Shown piece after piece: positions 33,854 to 43,159 of a stretch of DNA of 64,000 nucleotides; position 1 is the first letter of the stretch, and every line of letters starts with the position of its first letter. The stretch covers positions 1 through 64,000 of the forward strand of contig NZ_JNJA01000013.1 of NCBI RefSeq assembly GCF_000702665.1. Direction: 5' to 3'. Origin of the DNA: Solidesulfovibrio alcoholivorans DSM 5433 (GTDB taxonomy: Bacteria; Desulfobacterota; Desulfovibrionia; Desulfovibrionales; Desulfovibrionaceae). The position numbers and the translations under genes were made by a program. A model generated the notes under the pieces. The model was not told where the DNA came from, made no database searches, and saw only the letters and a list, made by a program, of their open reading frames with translations.

Positions 33854-36460
33854 ATGAAAAAAACAAAGCTGTTCATGACCATTCTTGCAGTATTTTTCGT
33901 CGGAACGACTTCAAGTCTTGCCGGAAGTTTCCACTATTCGAGAATGATTCCGGACAATACCGGGTTACCCTCCTTTTCCAGCCCTACGGGTATCGTACTC
34001 GACACCAGCAAAAACATGTACATCCTCGACAAGATCAATCGACGCGTCATAAAATGCGACCCATCCGGCACGCTTCTTACGGATTGGCAGGTCACGAATG
34101 CCCAGGGCATCGCAATCGACGGCAGCAACACCCTCTATATCGCCGAGGGTTACCAGATTCAAAAGTTCAACACTTCCGGAAAATTGCTTTCGAGCATCTG
34201 GCTGAGCGGAGTCTCCAACGGCACATCCATCTCCCTTGACGAGCAGGGGAATATCTATATCCTCGACAGCAGCAATAACCGCGTGGTCAAACGAAGTGCG
34301 ACCGGCGCGTCCCTTGCACAATGGGGCTCGGCGGGTGCGGCCACCAGCCAGTTCAGCGGCGCAAAGGACATCCTTGTCGTCGCAGATTCCGTCTACGTTG
34401 TGGACACCGGCAACGCCCGGGTCCAAAAATTCGATACCAGCGGGAACTTCATCGCGACGCTCGGCACTACGGGCACTTTAAAAAATCCCTGCGGCATCGC
34501 CACCGACGCACAGAGCAACCTCTATGTCGTCGATACAATGCTTCATTCCATATTGAAATTTGATGCCAACGGCACACTCGCTTCGAGCTTCAGCATCCCC
34601 GGCGGCTCCACTTCGGACATGAACGGCATCAAAGTCGACAGTTCCGGAAGCATCTATTACGTGGACAATTATTATTCCGTCGTTTACATCTGGAACAGCA
34701 ACCACACCCTACTCCACAAAATGGGGACAGCCAGCGCGCAAGAAGGCCATTTCAACCAACCTGGGGCCATCACATGCGATGCAAACGGCAATCTCTACAT
34801 TGCGGACTCCGCCAACAATCGCATTCAACTTCTCGACAATAAAGGCTCATTTCTCAACAAATGGGGTACATCCGGTGTTTCCCTCTCCCGCCCCTCCGCC
34901 ATTGCGAAAGACAAGGACAACAATTATTTCATAGCGGACACTGGCAACTACAGGATCGTCAAAATAAGCGCCACGGGCGAGGTCGGCGCCTGGGGTAGCC
35001 AGGGGAACGGAAACGGCGAATTCAACGCGCCTACCGGCGTCGCCGTTGACAGCACTGGCGCTGTCTACGTGTCGGATTCTTCCAACAACCGTATCCAAAA
35101 ATTTGGCAATGATGGCACATATACCACGCAATGGGGATCATGGTCCAATGACGACGCTTATGATAACGGGAACCTTGTCCGCCCGGAACACGTGATCGTA
35201 GATACGCAAAACCAAATATGGGTGGCGGATTCCGGAAACTTCAGGGTTCAGACTTACGACTCGCTCGGGAACTTTAAAAGCATCTTCGGACATTGCATCG
35301 TACCGGGCGAAGGATGCGCCCTTTTACAACCCCATGGCATGGCACTTTTCGAAAGCAGACCCTATGTAACCAACACAAATTTCGGCTCCAATGACTGGGA
35401 AATCGGCGTCGCAAGCGGCATGCAGCACGACCTCATTAAGGATCTCTGGTTCGCCACGGGGTTCGGCCAATACGGTACGGCAGACGGTCAGTTGACCCGG
35501 CCCGTTGATATCGCCATCGACAGCCAAGGCAACAAATACGTTGTCGACGCGTTCAACAATCGAGTAACGAAGTACAATCTTTCAGACCAGTATGTCCTGG
35601 ATTGGGGCTCGTTTGGCTATGGACTCGGCCAATTCAACGCTCCTACGGGCATCTTTCTCGAGAACGACAATTCCATATATGTCGTCGACGGCGGCAACAA
35701 CCGTATCGAGCGTTTTTCCGCAAACGGAGGTTTCATCGAAACCATTGGTTCCAATTCACAGTTCCATTTTCCGAGCAACATCGCCAGGGACCACCAGGGA
35801 AACATCTATATCGCGGATTCGAACAACAATGCCATTCAAAAATACAATGCAAACGGGGAGTTCGTCACAAAGTGGAATACGATGAGCTCCAGCACGGACA
35901 CCCTCTATTATCCCTGGGATCTGACTGTTGACAGCAACGACAACATCTATGTCATCAGCTGGAACAATTGTGTTTCGAAATACAAAGCCGACGGAACATT
36001 TCTTCTCAAATGGGGGACACAGGGAAGTGGCGACGGCCAGTTCAATTACCCCTCCAGCATCGCCGTCGACAGCAATAGCAATGTCTATGTCTCGGATACA
36101 GGAAACAGCCGTATTGAGAAATTTACGAGCACGGGTGACTTCATTACCAAATGGGGAAGCTCTGGCACCAATCAGGGCCAGTTTTCCAATCCGTACGGCA
36201 TTGCAGTAGATGCTCAAGACAAGATCTACGTCTCAGACACCTATAACAACAGAATTCAGGTCTTCAACGCTTCGGGCACGTTTTCCAACCAGTTGGGCTC
36301 GGCCGGTTCCGCGCCCGGCCAATTCGCCCATCCCCGCAAAATCGCTTTCGATGCCCGCGGGAATATGTATGTCGCGGACACGGGCAACAATCGCATTCAG
36401 GTTTTCGCGCAAGTCACCGGCGGACCTGCCAACACGACGATGCTGCTGCTCCCGCAATGA
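33854..36460 (+). CDS. Secreted NHL-repeat beta-propeller protein
   Basis: This is an 868-residue protein with a signal peptide (KLFMTILAVFFVGTTSSLAG). The whole mature part consists of about 15-17 NHL repeats of roughly 45-50 residues with the core pattern IAVDSNSNVYVSDTGNSRIE, KFTSTGDFITKWGSSG, so at least two stacked six-bladed propellers are likely. NHL propellers bind proteins, RNA or glycans; an extracellular structural or binding role is inferred. No membrane anchor or C-terminal sorting signal is visible. Codon use is lower in GC than in the flanking genes, which hints at acquisition. No clear Shine-Dalgarno is near the ATG; GAGG is about 18 bases upstream. Confidence 0.85.
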   Translation: MKKTKLFMTILAVFFVGTTSSLAGSFHYSRMIPDNTGLPSFSSPTGIVLDTSKNMYILDKINRRVIKCDPSGTLLTDWQVTNAQGIAIDGSNTLYIAEGYQIQKFNTSGKLLSSIWLSGVSNGTSISLDEQGNIYILDSSNNRVVKRSATGASLAQWGSAGAATSQFSGAKDILVVADSVYVVDTGNARVQKFDTSGNFIATLGTTGTLKNPCGIATDAQSNLYVVDTMLHSILKFDANGTLASSFSIPGGSTSDMNGIKVDSSGSIYYVDNYYSVVYIWNSNHTLLHKMGTASAQEGHFNQPGAITCDANGNLYIADSANNRIQLLDNKGSFLNKWGTSGVSLSRPSAIAKDKDNNYFIADTGNYRIVKISATGEVGAWGSQGNGNGEFNAPTGVAVDSTGAVYVSDSSNNRIQKFGNDGTYTTQWGSWSNDDAYDNGNLVRPEHVIVDTQNQIWVADSGNFRVQTYDSLGNFKSIFGHCIVPGEGCALLQPHGMALFESRPYVTNTNFGSNDWEIGVASGMQHDLIKDLWFATGFGQYGTADGQLTRPVDIAIDSQGNKYVVDAFNNRVTKYNLSDQYVLDWGSFGYGLGQFNAPTGIFLENDNSIYVVDGGNNRIERFSANGGFIETIGSNSQFHFPSNIARDHQGNIYIADSNNNAIQKYNANGEFVTKWNTMSSSTDTLYYPWDLTVDSNDNIYVISWNNCVSKYKADGTFLLKWGTQGSGDGQFNYPSSIAVDSNSNVYVSDTGNSRIEKFTSTGDFITKWGSSGTNQGQFSNPYGIAVDAQDKIYVSDTYNNRIQVFNASGTFSNQLGSAGSAPGQFAHPRKIAFDARGNMYVADTGNNRIQVFAQVTGGPANTTMLLLPQ

Positions 36461-36834
36461 CCTGACATCACGAGGCGCTTCCCGAAGTGCGTTTCTTCGC
36501 CGCCAGAAGGACCGCAACGGCCCCGGCGGGAGATAGCCGCAGTCGGGCAGTACCGATTTCACGCAACACAGCCCCCGCTGGGAGATACGAACCTAGCGGG
36601 GGCCTGCGTTTGCCTGAACGCGACCGGGACGCAGCACCTTGCCCGTCGTTTCGCCAGACCGTTTTTCCAACAAGAGTCTGCCCTGCCAAAGCCAGGGAGG
36701 GTCGCTTCCGAAGCAATGGGGTATAGTCCCCACACTCCTGCCCTTCCCGTTACCCCGGAAAAATGTCGCCCTTGCCGTACGCAGGGCTTTTCGGCTACGC
36801 AGTAAATGTAAACAAAGTTTTGTCGGAGCCACCC
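36461..36834. other. Intergenic region with an inverted repeat
   Basis: This 374-base gap between the NHL and protease genes has no supported gene. GCCCCCGCT (36571-36579) and AGCGGGGGC (36595-36603) form a 9-bp hairpin with a 15-base loop; no T-run follows, so it is not a classical terminator. The large leftward open frame reaching into the next genes is a shadow. Confidence 0.5.
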
Positions 36835-37899
36835 ATGCCCTACGCCTTCCGGCGAACGTCCCGGCTCGCCATCCTGGCCCTGGCCTGCCTGTTCCTGGCG
36901 CACCCGCGGCCGGCCCTGGCCGAAACCGCCGCCTTGGCGGACGCGGATTCCCTCGAGGCGGTGCGGCAGAAGATCGCACAAAACGGCTACCACTTCACGG
37001 TGGCGGAGAACTGGGTCAGCCGCCTGCCGCGCGCCGAGCGCGAAGCCATGCGCTCCCGGGGCCGCCGCGCCGCGGCCGCCCGCGCCAACAGCCTCGCCAC
37101 GGCGGCCACCGCCGCCCTGCCCCGGCTGGCCAGCCTGCCGTCGCGCTTCGACTGGCGCAACGTAAACGGCGCATCCTACATCGGGGCCATCCGCAACCAG
37201 GGCTCCTGCGGAGCCTGCTACGCCTTCTCCGCCGCAGCCACGGCCGAGGGCGTCTACAACGTCGCCACCCACCGCACGGGAGACGCCGTGACCGACTTCT
37301 CCGAGCAGTACCTGGCCTTCTGCCTGGGCAGCCAAGGACCTTACGTCGATTATTTCGACGGCTGCGACGGCGCGGACTATTCCTATTCGGAACTGCTCGC
37401 CCTGACGCAGTACGGCATCCCCAGTGAAACGGCCATGCCCTACACCGCCGCCCAATCCTCGAGCTGCTCGCTGGGCGATGCCCCCCTGGTCAAGTTCACC
37501 AGTTGGGGGCGCGCAGCCTGCAACGACATCGAGGCCATTAAGACCGCCATTCTGACCTACGGGCCGGTGGACGTGGCCGTGCTCACCTCCTCGCTCTTCG
37601 ACTACTACGAAACCGGCGTCTTCGAGGACGGCCAGGACGCATGCACGGCGAACGATTACTGCTACAACACCACGACCGACCACGCCGTGACGCTCGTCGG
37701 CTGGGATGACGGCGACGCCTCCACCCCTGGCCACTGGATCCTGCGCAACTCCTGGGGCACGGGCTGGGGCGAGCAGGGCTACATGCGCATCGCCTACACC
37801 GCCGCCCGCGTGGCCTGCGCCGCCGCCTACCTTACCTACACGCCCCCCGCGGCCGCGCGCTCCCTGCCCGGAACCTACCAGCTGCTCCTGCGGCAGTAG
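36835..37899 (+). CDS. Secreted papain-family (C1) cysteine protease
   Basis: This is a 354-residue protein with a signal peptide (LAILALACLFLAHPRPALAE). A short propeptide-like region leads to the mature domain near residue 103 (LPSRFDWRN). Catalytic residues are in place: oxyanion Gln122 and Cys128 in NQGSCGACYAFS, His283 in TTDHAVTLVGW and Asn305 in ILRNSWGTGWGEQGYMRIAY. It is probably a periplasmic or extracellular endopeptidase. C1 proteases are rare in bacteria, which makes it notable. The start chosen has GGAG at 9 bases. It could act on peptides, but the substrate is unknown. Confidence 0.9.
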   Translation: MPYAFRRTSRLAILALACLFLAHPRPALAETAALADADSLEAVRQKIAQNGYHFTVAENWVSRLPRAEREAMRSRGRRAAAARANSLATAATAALPRLASLPSRFDWRNVNGASYIGAIRNQGSCGACYAFSAAATAEGVYNVATHRTGDAVTDFSEQYLAFCLGSQGPYVDYFDGCDGADYSYSELLALTQYGIPSETAMPYTAAQSSSCSLGDAPLVKFTSWGRAACNDIEAIKTAILTYGPVDVAVLTSSLFDYYETGVFEDGQDACTANDYCYNTTTDHAVTLVGWDDGDASTPGHWILRNSWGTGWGEQGYMRIAYTAARVACAAAYLTYTPPAAARSLPGTYQLLLRQ

Positions 37900-37962
37900 C
37901 CCGCCGCCTTGCCAGGAAGCGGCCGCGGCGTATAGCTTCGAGCCATCCCCCGCAACGGGCGC

Positions 37963-39375
37963 ATGCCCAAAGGATATTCCGTGCCACGCGACTCCAGAAC
38001 GGATTTCGACGTCATCATCGTCGGCGGCGGCCCGGCCGGCCTTTTCGCCGCCTACCGCCTGTCCGAACGCCAGGGACTGCGCGTCCTGCTCCTCGAAAAG
38101 GGCAAAGCCGCCGGCAAACGCCGCTGCCCCATGCACGGCAAGGCCGACTGCCGCAAATGCAAGCCCTGCAACATCCTTTCCGGCATCGGCGGGGCCGGGC
38201 TCTTTTCCGACGGCAAACTCAACTTCATCCCGCGGCTGGGCAAGACCGACCTGACGCAGTTCATGCCGCTGTCCGAAGCAGTGGCGCTGATCGACGAGAC
38301 CGAGGCGCTTTTCACCGCCCTCGGCATGGACGGCCCGGTCTATCCCACGGACATGGACCGGGCGCGGGCGCTGCGCAAGGAGGCGCGCAAGTGCGGCATC
38401 GAGCTTCTGCTCATCCGCCAGAAGCACCTGGGCAGCGACCGGCTGCCCGACCACATCGCAGGCATGTCCCGCATCCTCGAGGAACGCGGCGTGACCATCC
38501 GCACCGGCGAGGAGGCCAGGGACGTGCTCGTGCGTGACGGGCGCGTCGCGGGCGTGCAGACGCACAAGGACAGCTATGCCGCCCCGGCCGTGATCCTGGC
38601 CCCGGGACGCGTGGGCGCGGAGTGGATGGGGGCGCTTGCCCGCCGCCACGGCCTGCCCTACAGCCAGCGCGGCATCGAGGTCGGCGTGCGCGTGGAGGTC
38701 CACAACGAAATTCTGGCCGACCTCACGGATGTCATCTACGACCCCACCTTTTTCGTGCGCACCCGCAAATACGACGACCAGACGCGCACGTTTTGCACCA
38801 ACCAGGGCGGCTACGTGGCCCTCGAGAACTACCAGGACTTCGTCTGCGTCAACGGCCACGCCTACATGGACGCCAAATCCGACAGCGCCAACTTCGCCTT
38901 CCTGTCCAAGGTGGTGCTCACCGACCCCGTTTCGGACAACCAGGCCTACGGCGAAGCCATCGGCCGCCTCGCCACCATGATCGGCGGCGGCTCCCCCATC
39001 CTCCAGCGCTTCGGGGACCTCAAACGCGGCCGGCGCAGCACCTGGAGCCGCATCCGGCGCGGCTCGGTCGAGCCGACGCTCACCTCGGTCACCTGCGGCG
39101 ACATCGCCATGGCCCTGCCCGAACGCATCGTCGCCAACATCGTGGACGGCCTGGAACAGTTAAACGCCGTGGTCCCGGGCGTGGCCAATGACGAGACCCT
39201 GCTCTACGCGCCGGAAATCAAGTTCTTCGCCACGCAGATCGACGCGACGCCGGAGCTGGAAACCGCGATTTCGGGCATGTTCGTGGCCGGCGACGGGCCG
39301 GGCGTGGCCGGGAACATCGTCTCGGCCGCCGCCACGGGCCTCATCCCGGCAAAGGCCATCTTGCGCAGACTATAA
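37963..39375 (+). CDS. FAD-dependent NAD(P)-linked oxidoreductase (COG2509-type)
   Basis: This is a 470-residue flavoprotein with the dinucleotide-binding motif VIIVGGGPAGLFAAYRL near residue 17 and a Cys-rich segment KRRCPMHGKADCRKCKPCNI that resembles the family signature and could bind metal or an Fe-S cluster. The remaining sequence (GIGGAGLFSDGKLNFIPRLG, RGIEVGVRVEVHNEIL, YVALENYQDFVCVNGHAYMD, FVAGDGPGVAGNIVSAAATG) is typical of uncharacterised FAD-dependent dehydrogenases. The substrate is unknown. It follows the protease gene by about 60 bases. Confidence 0.8.
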   Translation: MPKGYSVPRDSRTDFDVIIVGGGPAGLFAAYRLSERQGLRVLLLEKGKAAGKRRCPMHGKADCRKCKPCNILSGIGGAGLFSDGKLNFIPRLGKTDLTQFMPLSEAVALIDETEALFTALGMDGPVYPTDMDRARALRKEARKCGIELLLIRQKHLGSDRLPDHIAGMSRILEERGVTIRTGEEARDVLVRDGRVAGVQTHKDSYAAPAVILAPGRVGAEWMGALARRHGLPYSQRGIEVGVRVEVHNEILADLTDVIYDPTFFVRTRKYDDQTRTFCTNQGGYVALENYQDFVCVNGHAYMDAKSDSANFAFLSKVVLTDPVSDNQAYGEAIGRLATMIGGGSPILQRFGDLKRGRRSTWSRIRRGSVEPTLTSVTCGDIAMALPERIVANIVDGLEQLNAVVPGVANDETLLYAPEIKFFATQIDATPELETAISGMFVAGDGPGVAGNIVSAAATGLIPAKAILRRL

Positions 39376-39393
39376 AAACAAAAAAGAAAAGAT

Positions 39394-39449
39394 GCCTCCG
39401 GCGGCCAGGAGGGGCCGAGGGCCCCTCCTGGACCACCCCGAAAGGGGGG
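39394..39449 (+). repeat. Dispersed palindromic repeat, copy 2
   Basis: GCCTCCGGCGGCCAGGAGGG, then GCCGAGGGCCCCTCCTGGAC, then CACCCCGAAAGGGGG. Almost identical to 57912-57965 and to the inverted copy at 26962-27016. It lies between the flavoprotein gene and the diguanylate cyclase gene, where transcripts converge. Confidence 0.75.
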
Positions 39450-39572
39450 ATTCCAGGGGAAATATCGGAAGATCGAAACAGGACGGGAGACGCGACGCTC
39501 CCCCTAGACGGGAGTCCAGAGGGCGATAGCCCTTTGGCCGCCGGAGGCGTCCCCCAACCCTACCATTCGGAA

Positions 39573-40625
39573 TCAAACACGCGGGCGTTCGTAGGCGCGG
39601 ACCTGGTTGCGGCCCGAGGATTTGGCCACGTACAGGGCCTTGTCCGCGGCGTCCACGAGGTGGTCCACATTGGGCGAAGCGCAGTCGGCGAGCAGTTCGG
39701 CCACGCCGATGCTGACGTTGATCTTGATGCCGCCGACCAGGATCTGGCCGTCGGGATCGCGGATGACGAAGTTGTAGCGCTCGATCTTGCGCCGGATGAT
39801 CTCGGCCAGCTCCTCGGCCTCGTCCTTGCCGATATCGGCCAGGGTCACGGCGAATTCCTCGCCGCCGTAACGGGCCGGGAAGATGTCGCGGTCCTCGAGC
39901 TGCTTGATCTCCTCGGCGAAGCCTTTGAGGATCGAGCCCACGACAACCAGGGCCTGATCACCGATGCGGTGACCGTGCTCATCGTTGAAGCGCTTGAAAA
40001 AATCGATGTCGCACATGAAAAGCGACAGCGGCTTGCCCTCGGCCACGGCACGTTCCACGGCCTTGCCGACGTGGCTGTCGAAGGCGCGGCGGTTGTGGAT
40101 GCCGGTCAGCGCGTCGGTGAGGCTCATGGCCACCATCTTCTCGGCGTCCTTCTCGATCATGGAGGCCATTTCCCGGAACCCCCGCCGGATGGTGCCGAGC
40201 ATGCGCTCCACGTCGCCGCCCGTCTCCACGGCTTCCACCGTGACGTTTTCGAGCTTCTGCACCCCGCCCTTGTGGCGGAAAAGCGTTTCCTGAAACTCCT
40301 GGACGAGGGAGGCGGTCTCCTGGAGCGTGCGCGTGAGTGCCCGGTTCCAGGGGGCGCTCAGAATGCGCTCGTTGATCTTGATCACCTCGCGGAACTTCTC
40401 GTCGGAGAAATCCCGGACCTTGAGCACTTCCATGACCAGGGCCTGGATCTGTTCCTTCTGTTCGTTGTCCAGAAAATCGTAGTCCTTGATGCCGCGCATG
40501 TAGAGGATCAGCCCGCGCCATTTGGAGTTGCGGGGCACGCCGACACGGTCGAGCATGGCGCATACCGCGTCCGAACAAGCGGGAACGCCCTGGGCCGGTT
40601 TGTTTCGCTGCCAATCCTTGTTCAT
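39573..40625 (-). CDS. Diguanylate cyclase (GGDEF domain)
   Basis: This is a 350-residue cytoplasmic protein. The C-terminal GGDEF domain carries the active-site motif ARYGGEEFAV and DALTGIHNRRAFDSHVGKA, with a FMCDIDFFKRFNDEHGHRIG metal/substrate loop and the usual C-terminal VSIGVAELL. The N-terminal 180 residues (RGIKDYDFLDNEQKEQIQAL, ETASLVQEFQETLFRHKGGV) are helical and match no known sensor that I recognise. It makes cyclic di-GMP from GTP. An RxxD inhibitory site is not obvious. It stands alone on the minus strand with a weak ribosome binding site. Confidence 0.9.
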   Translation of the reverse strand: MNKDWQRNKPAQGVPACSDAVCAMLDRVGVPRNSKWRGLILYMRGIKDYDFLDNEQKEQIQALVMEVLKVRDFSDEKFREVIKINERILSAPWNRALTRTLQETASLVQEFQETLFRHKGGVQKLENVTVEAVETGGDVERMLGTIRRGFREMASMIEKDAEKMVAMSLTDALTGIHNRRAFDSHVGKAVERAVAEGKPLSLFMCDIDFFKRFNDEHGHRIGDQALVVVGSILKGFAEEIKQLEDRDIFPARYGGEEFAVTLADIGKDEAEELAEIIRRKIERYNFVIRDPDGQILVGGIKINVSIGVAELLADCASPNVDHLVDAADKALYVAKSSGRNQVRAYERPRV

Positions 40626-40819
40626 GCGTCACTCGTTTCGGGCTTGCGGTTTTCCGGCGCTCGCGCTCGCGCCCGCGCCGCGCCTGCTTCGGAGGTTCTT
40701 TTTTTCTACACGCTTCCGCAGGAAGGCGGAAGGGAAATCTCGCCCTCCCTGCCGGTTGCCCGGCCGTGCGGCCCATGGTACAGGCCATTTCGCCGCTATC
40801 GCAGCGAACCGGAGGAGAC

Positions 40820-41161
40820 ATGGATCTGACCGTAACCGGGCACGGTGCCCTGACCCTGGTGGCAGGCCTGCCCAAAATCTTCGACTACACCACCTGCCCC
40901 GATTTCCAGCGCGCCCTGGCCCCCATGATCGAGGCTGCGCCCAAGGTGCTGTGCTTCGACCTCACGGGCGTGGAATTCATGGATTCCAGCGCCATCGGCA
41001 GCCTCATCACCGTGCGCAACCGTCTGCTCCCCGAAGGGGGCGTGGTCGCCCTTTGCGCCATCAGCGACGGCGTGGCCAAGGTGCTGCGCATCGCCGACCT
41101 CGGCAAGGTGTTTTCCATCCACGCCGACGTCGCCGCCGCCCTCGCCGCCCACGGCTGCTGA
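40820..41161 (+). CDS. STAS-domain anti-sigma-factor-antagonist-like protein
   Basis: This is a 113-residue protein with an excellent GGAGGAGAC before the ATG. It shows the STAS fold signature FDLTGVEFMDSSAIGSLITV with a phosphorylatable Ser in MDSSAIG, as in SpoIIAA/RsbV. Such proteins are dephosphorylated by PP2C phosphatases such as the one at 29340 and phosphorylated by HATPase kinases; those partners are not adjacent here. It is followed by the methyltransferase-like gene, which starts 17 bases downstream. Confidence 0.88.
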   Translation: MDLTVTGHGALTLVAGLPKIFDYTTCPDFQRALAPMIEAAPKVLCFDLTGVEFMDSSAIGSLITVRNRLLPEGGVVALCAISDGVAKVLRIADLGKVFSIHADVAAALAAHGC

Positions 41162-41178
41162 CGCTTCCGCGCCCCGCC

Positions 41179-41844
41179 ATGCTCATCCGCTACACGCCCG
41201 GGCGCACCGGCCTTGGCGAGGGGGTGCGCCGCGCGGCGCGCGCCCTGCTCTATGCCCCGACGGCCTGGCGGATGGCCCGTGATCCCGCCTATCCCTGGAT
41301 CAACGCCGGGGCAGTGCACTGCCTCGACCGCTTCCTCGCCCCGTCCATGACCGCTTTCGAGTGGGGAGGCGGGCGCAGCACGTTTTTTTTCGCCAGCCGC
41401 GTGGCCCGTCTCGTGACCGTGGAACACCGGGAAAAGTGGCGCCGCCGCCTGGCCCGGGAACTCGTCGGCCAGGGCGTCGCCAATGTCACGCTGCGTTTCG
41501 CCCCCCCCGGAGACGCCAAGGGGCGGCCCGAAGACCGCCCCGCCGTCTGGCGACAAACGGGCTATGTCCCGGGAAAACCGGAATTCGCCGCCTATGCCGA
41601 CGCCATCCTCGACTTCGGCCCGGACAGCTTCGATCTCGTCAGCGTGGACGGCCGGGCCCGCGTGGCCTGCGCCCTCAATGCCCTGTCGCGCCTGCGTCCC
41701 GGCGGCCTGCTCGTGCTCGACAACAGCGAATGGGAGAAATACGCCCCCGTCTTCACCGCCGCTTCCGGCTGGCCGCGCCGGGATTTCGAAAACGGCGTCT
41801 GGCGCACCACGATCTGGTGTCGCCCCGCCGGGGCAAACACGTGA
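41179..41844 (+). CDS. Class I methyltransferase-like protein
   Basis: This is a 221-residue protein. FEWGGGRSTFFFASRVARLV with EHREKW resembles the motif I/II region of class I methyltransferases (often annotated as FkbM/TylF-like), and FDLVSVDGRARVACALNALS with LRPGGLLVLDNSEWEKY fits motif IV-VI. It ends RTTIWCRP. The substrate is unknown. The start is close to the STAS gene end, and the next gene starts 31 bases downstream, so the three genes may be co-transcribed. Confidence 0.65.
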   Translation: MLIRYTPGRTGLGEGVRRAARALLYAPTAWRMARDPAYPWINAGAVHCLDRFLAPSMTAFEWGGGRSTFFFASRVARLVTVEHREKWRRRLARELVGQGVANVTLRFAPPGDAKGRPEDRPAVWRQTGYVPGKPEFAAYADAILDFGPDSFDLVSVDGRARVACALNALSRLRPGGLLVLDNSEWEKYAPVFTAASGWPRRDFENGVWRTTIWCRPAGANT

Positions 41845-41875
41845 CAGAAGCCTTGCCCGGGCGTATGGAGGCGGT

Positions 41876-43048
41876 ATGACGGTTCCCACTGACCAATTGA
41901 CCTTGCGCTTCGCCCGGTCCATGGCCGAGGCGAACCAGGAACGTTGGGACGCCCTGGCCGAGCCCCTGGACACGCCCTTTTTCGAATACGCGTGGCTCAA
42001 GTTGCTGGAAGACTCCGGCAGCGCCGCCCCGGCCAAGGGCTGGTATCCCAACCACCTGCTCGCCCATGCCGGCGGCGTCATGGTCGGCGCGCTGCCCATG
42101 TACTTGAAGTGGCACTCCGACGGCGAATTCGTCTTCGACCAGCTCTGGGGCGAGGCGGCCTCGCGCCTGGGGCTGCCCTACTTTCCGCGCCTCGTCGCAG
42201 CCAGCCCCTTCACCCCGGCCACAGGACTGCGCTTCCTGGCCGACTCCGACATGAACCAGGTGCGTCTTTCCCGGCGCATGTTCGAAGCCGTCGAACAATA
42301 CTGCCTGGGCAACGGCGTCCAGGGCGCGGCCCTGCTCTTCACCGAACCGGACTTCGCCGCCGCCTCGGAGGACCACGGCTTCACGGCCTGGCGGCATCAG
42401 GGCTACCTTTGGCGCAACCGCGGTTTTTCCGATTTCGACGACTTCCTGTCCACGCTCAACGCCAACCGGCGCAAGTCCGTGCGCCACGAGCGCAGCGCCC
42501 TGGCCGCGTCCGGCGTGCGCGTGGAGATCGTCTCCGGCGCGGATATCCCGGATTCGTTTTTTCCCATCATGCGCGAGCTCTACGACCGCACCAACGCCAA
42601 GTTCGGTCCCTGGGGCTGCCGCTACCTGACGCCGGCCTTCTTCGAGGGTCTGCCCGCGGCCTTCCGCCACCGTCTGGCCTTTGCCGCCGCGTTCCGGGAG
42701 GGCCGCCGCGACCCCGTGGCCCTGGCCATGCTCGCCCACAAGCGCGACATCCTCTTCGGCCGCTACTGGGGCTCGTTCGAGGACATCCCTTTCCTGCACT
42801 TCGAGCTGTGCTACTACGCCCCCATCGCCTGGGCCATCGCCCACGGCATCACCCGGTACGACCCCGGCATGGGCGGCGCGCACAAGGCCCGTCGCGGCTT
42901 CGTGTCCGTATCCAGCTACAGCAGCCACCGCTTTTTCGACCCGCGCATGGACATGATCTTCCGCACGCACATCGACCGCGTCAACCAGTTGGAAAACCAC
43001 TACATCGACGAGCTCAACGAACTGCTGCCCCTGCGGCGCAAGGGCTAG
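41876..43048 (+). CDS. GNAT-superfamily DUF482/COG3146 protein
   Basis: This is a 390-residue protein with GGAGGCGG before the ATG. Two lobes typical of DUF482 are visible: TPFFEYAWLKLLEDSGSAAP and HLLAHAGGVMVGALPMYLKW in the first, and FLSTLNANRRKSVRHERSAL, GRYWGSFEDIPFLHFELCYY and RYDPGMGGAHKARRGF in the second. The family has a double GNAT fold related to FemX-type transferases and is often annotated as peptidogalycan biosynthesis; the true reaction is unknown. Full length. Confidence 0.85.
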   Translation: MTVPTDQLTLRFARSMAEANQERWDALAEPLDTPFFEYAWLKLLEDSGSAAPAKGWYPNHLLAHAGGVMVGALPMYLKWHSDGEFVFDQLWGEAASRLGLPYFPRLVAASPFTPATGLRFLADSDMNQVRLSRRMFEAVEQYCLGNGVQGAALLFTEPDFAAASEDHGFTAWRHQGYLWRNRGFSDFDDFLSTLNANRRKSVRHERSALAASGVRVEIVSGADIPDSFFPIMRELYDRTNAKFGPWGCRYLTPAFFEGLPAAFRHRLAFAAAFREGRRDPVALAMLAHKRDILFGRYWGSFEDIPFLHFELCYYAPIAWAIAHGITRYDPGMGGAHKARRGFVSVSSYSSHRFFDPRMDMIFRTHIDRVNQLENHYIDELNELLPLRRKG

Positions 43049-43159
43049 GCCGGCACAGACCGGCTGGTTGCGTCCCTTAAAAAATACGTCCGTATTTTTC
43101 AAAATAAGGATACGTAGAAGTTGTCCTCCAAAAAAATGCACTTTCTTGGGGACGCGGCA

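Noticed and set aside
36571..36603. Terminator after the NHL-repeat gene
   Set aside because: The hairpin lies 110 bases after the stop and has no T-run, so I kept it only as an inverted repeat.
36559..38859. 766-codon leftward open frame across the protease and flavoprotein genes
   Set aside because: It is the antisense of two clear genes with catalytic motifs on the plus strand; long shadow frames are common in GC-rich DNA and it has no domain.
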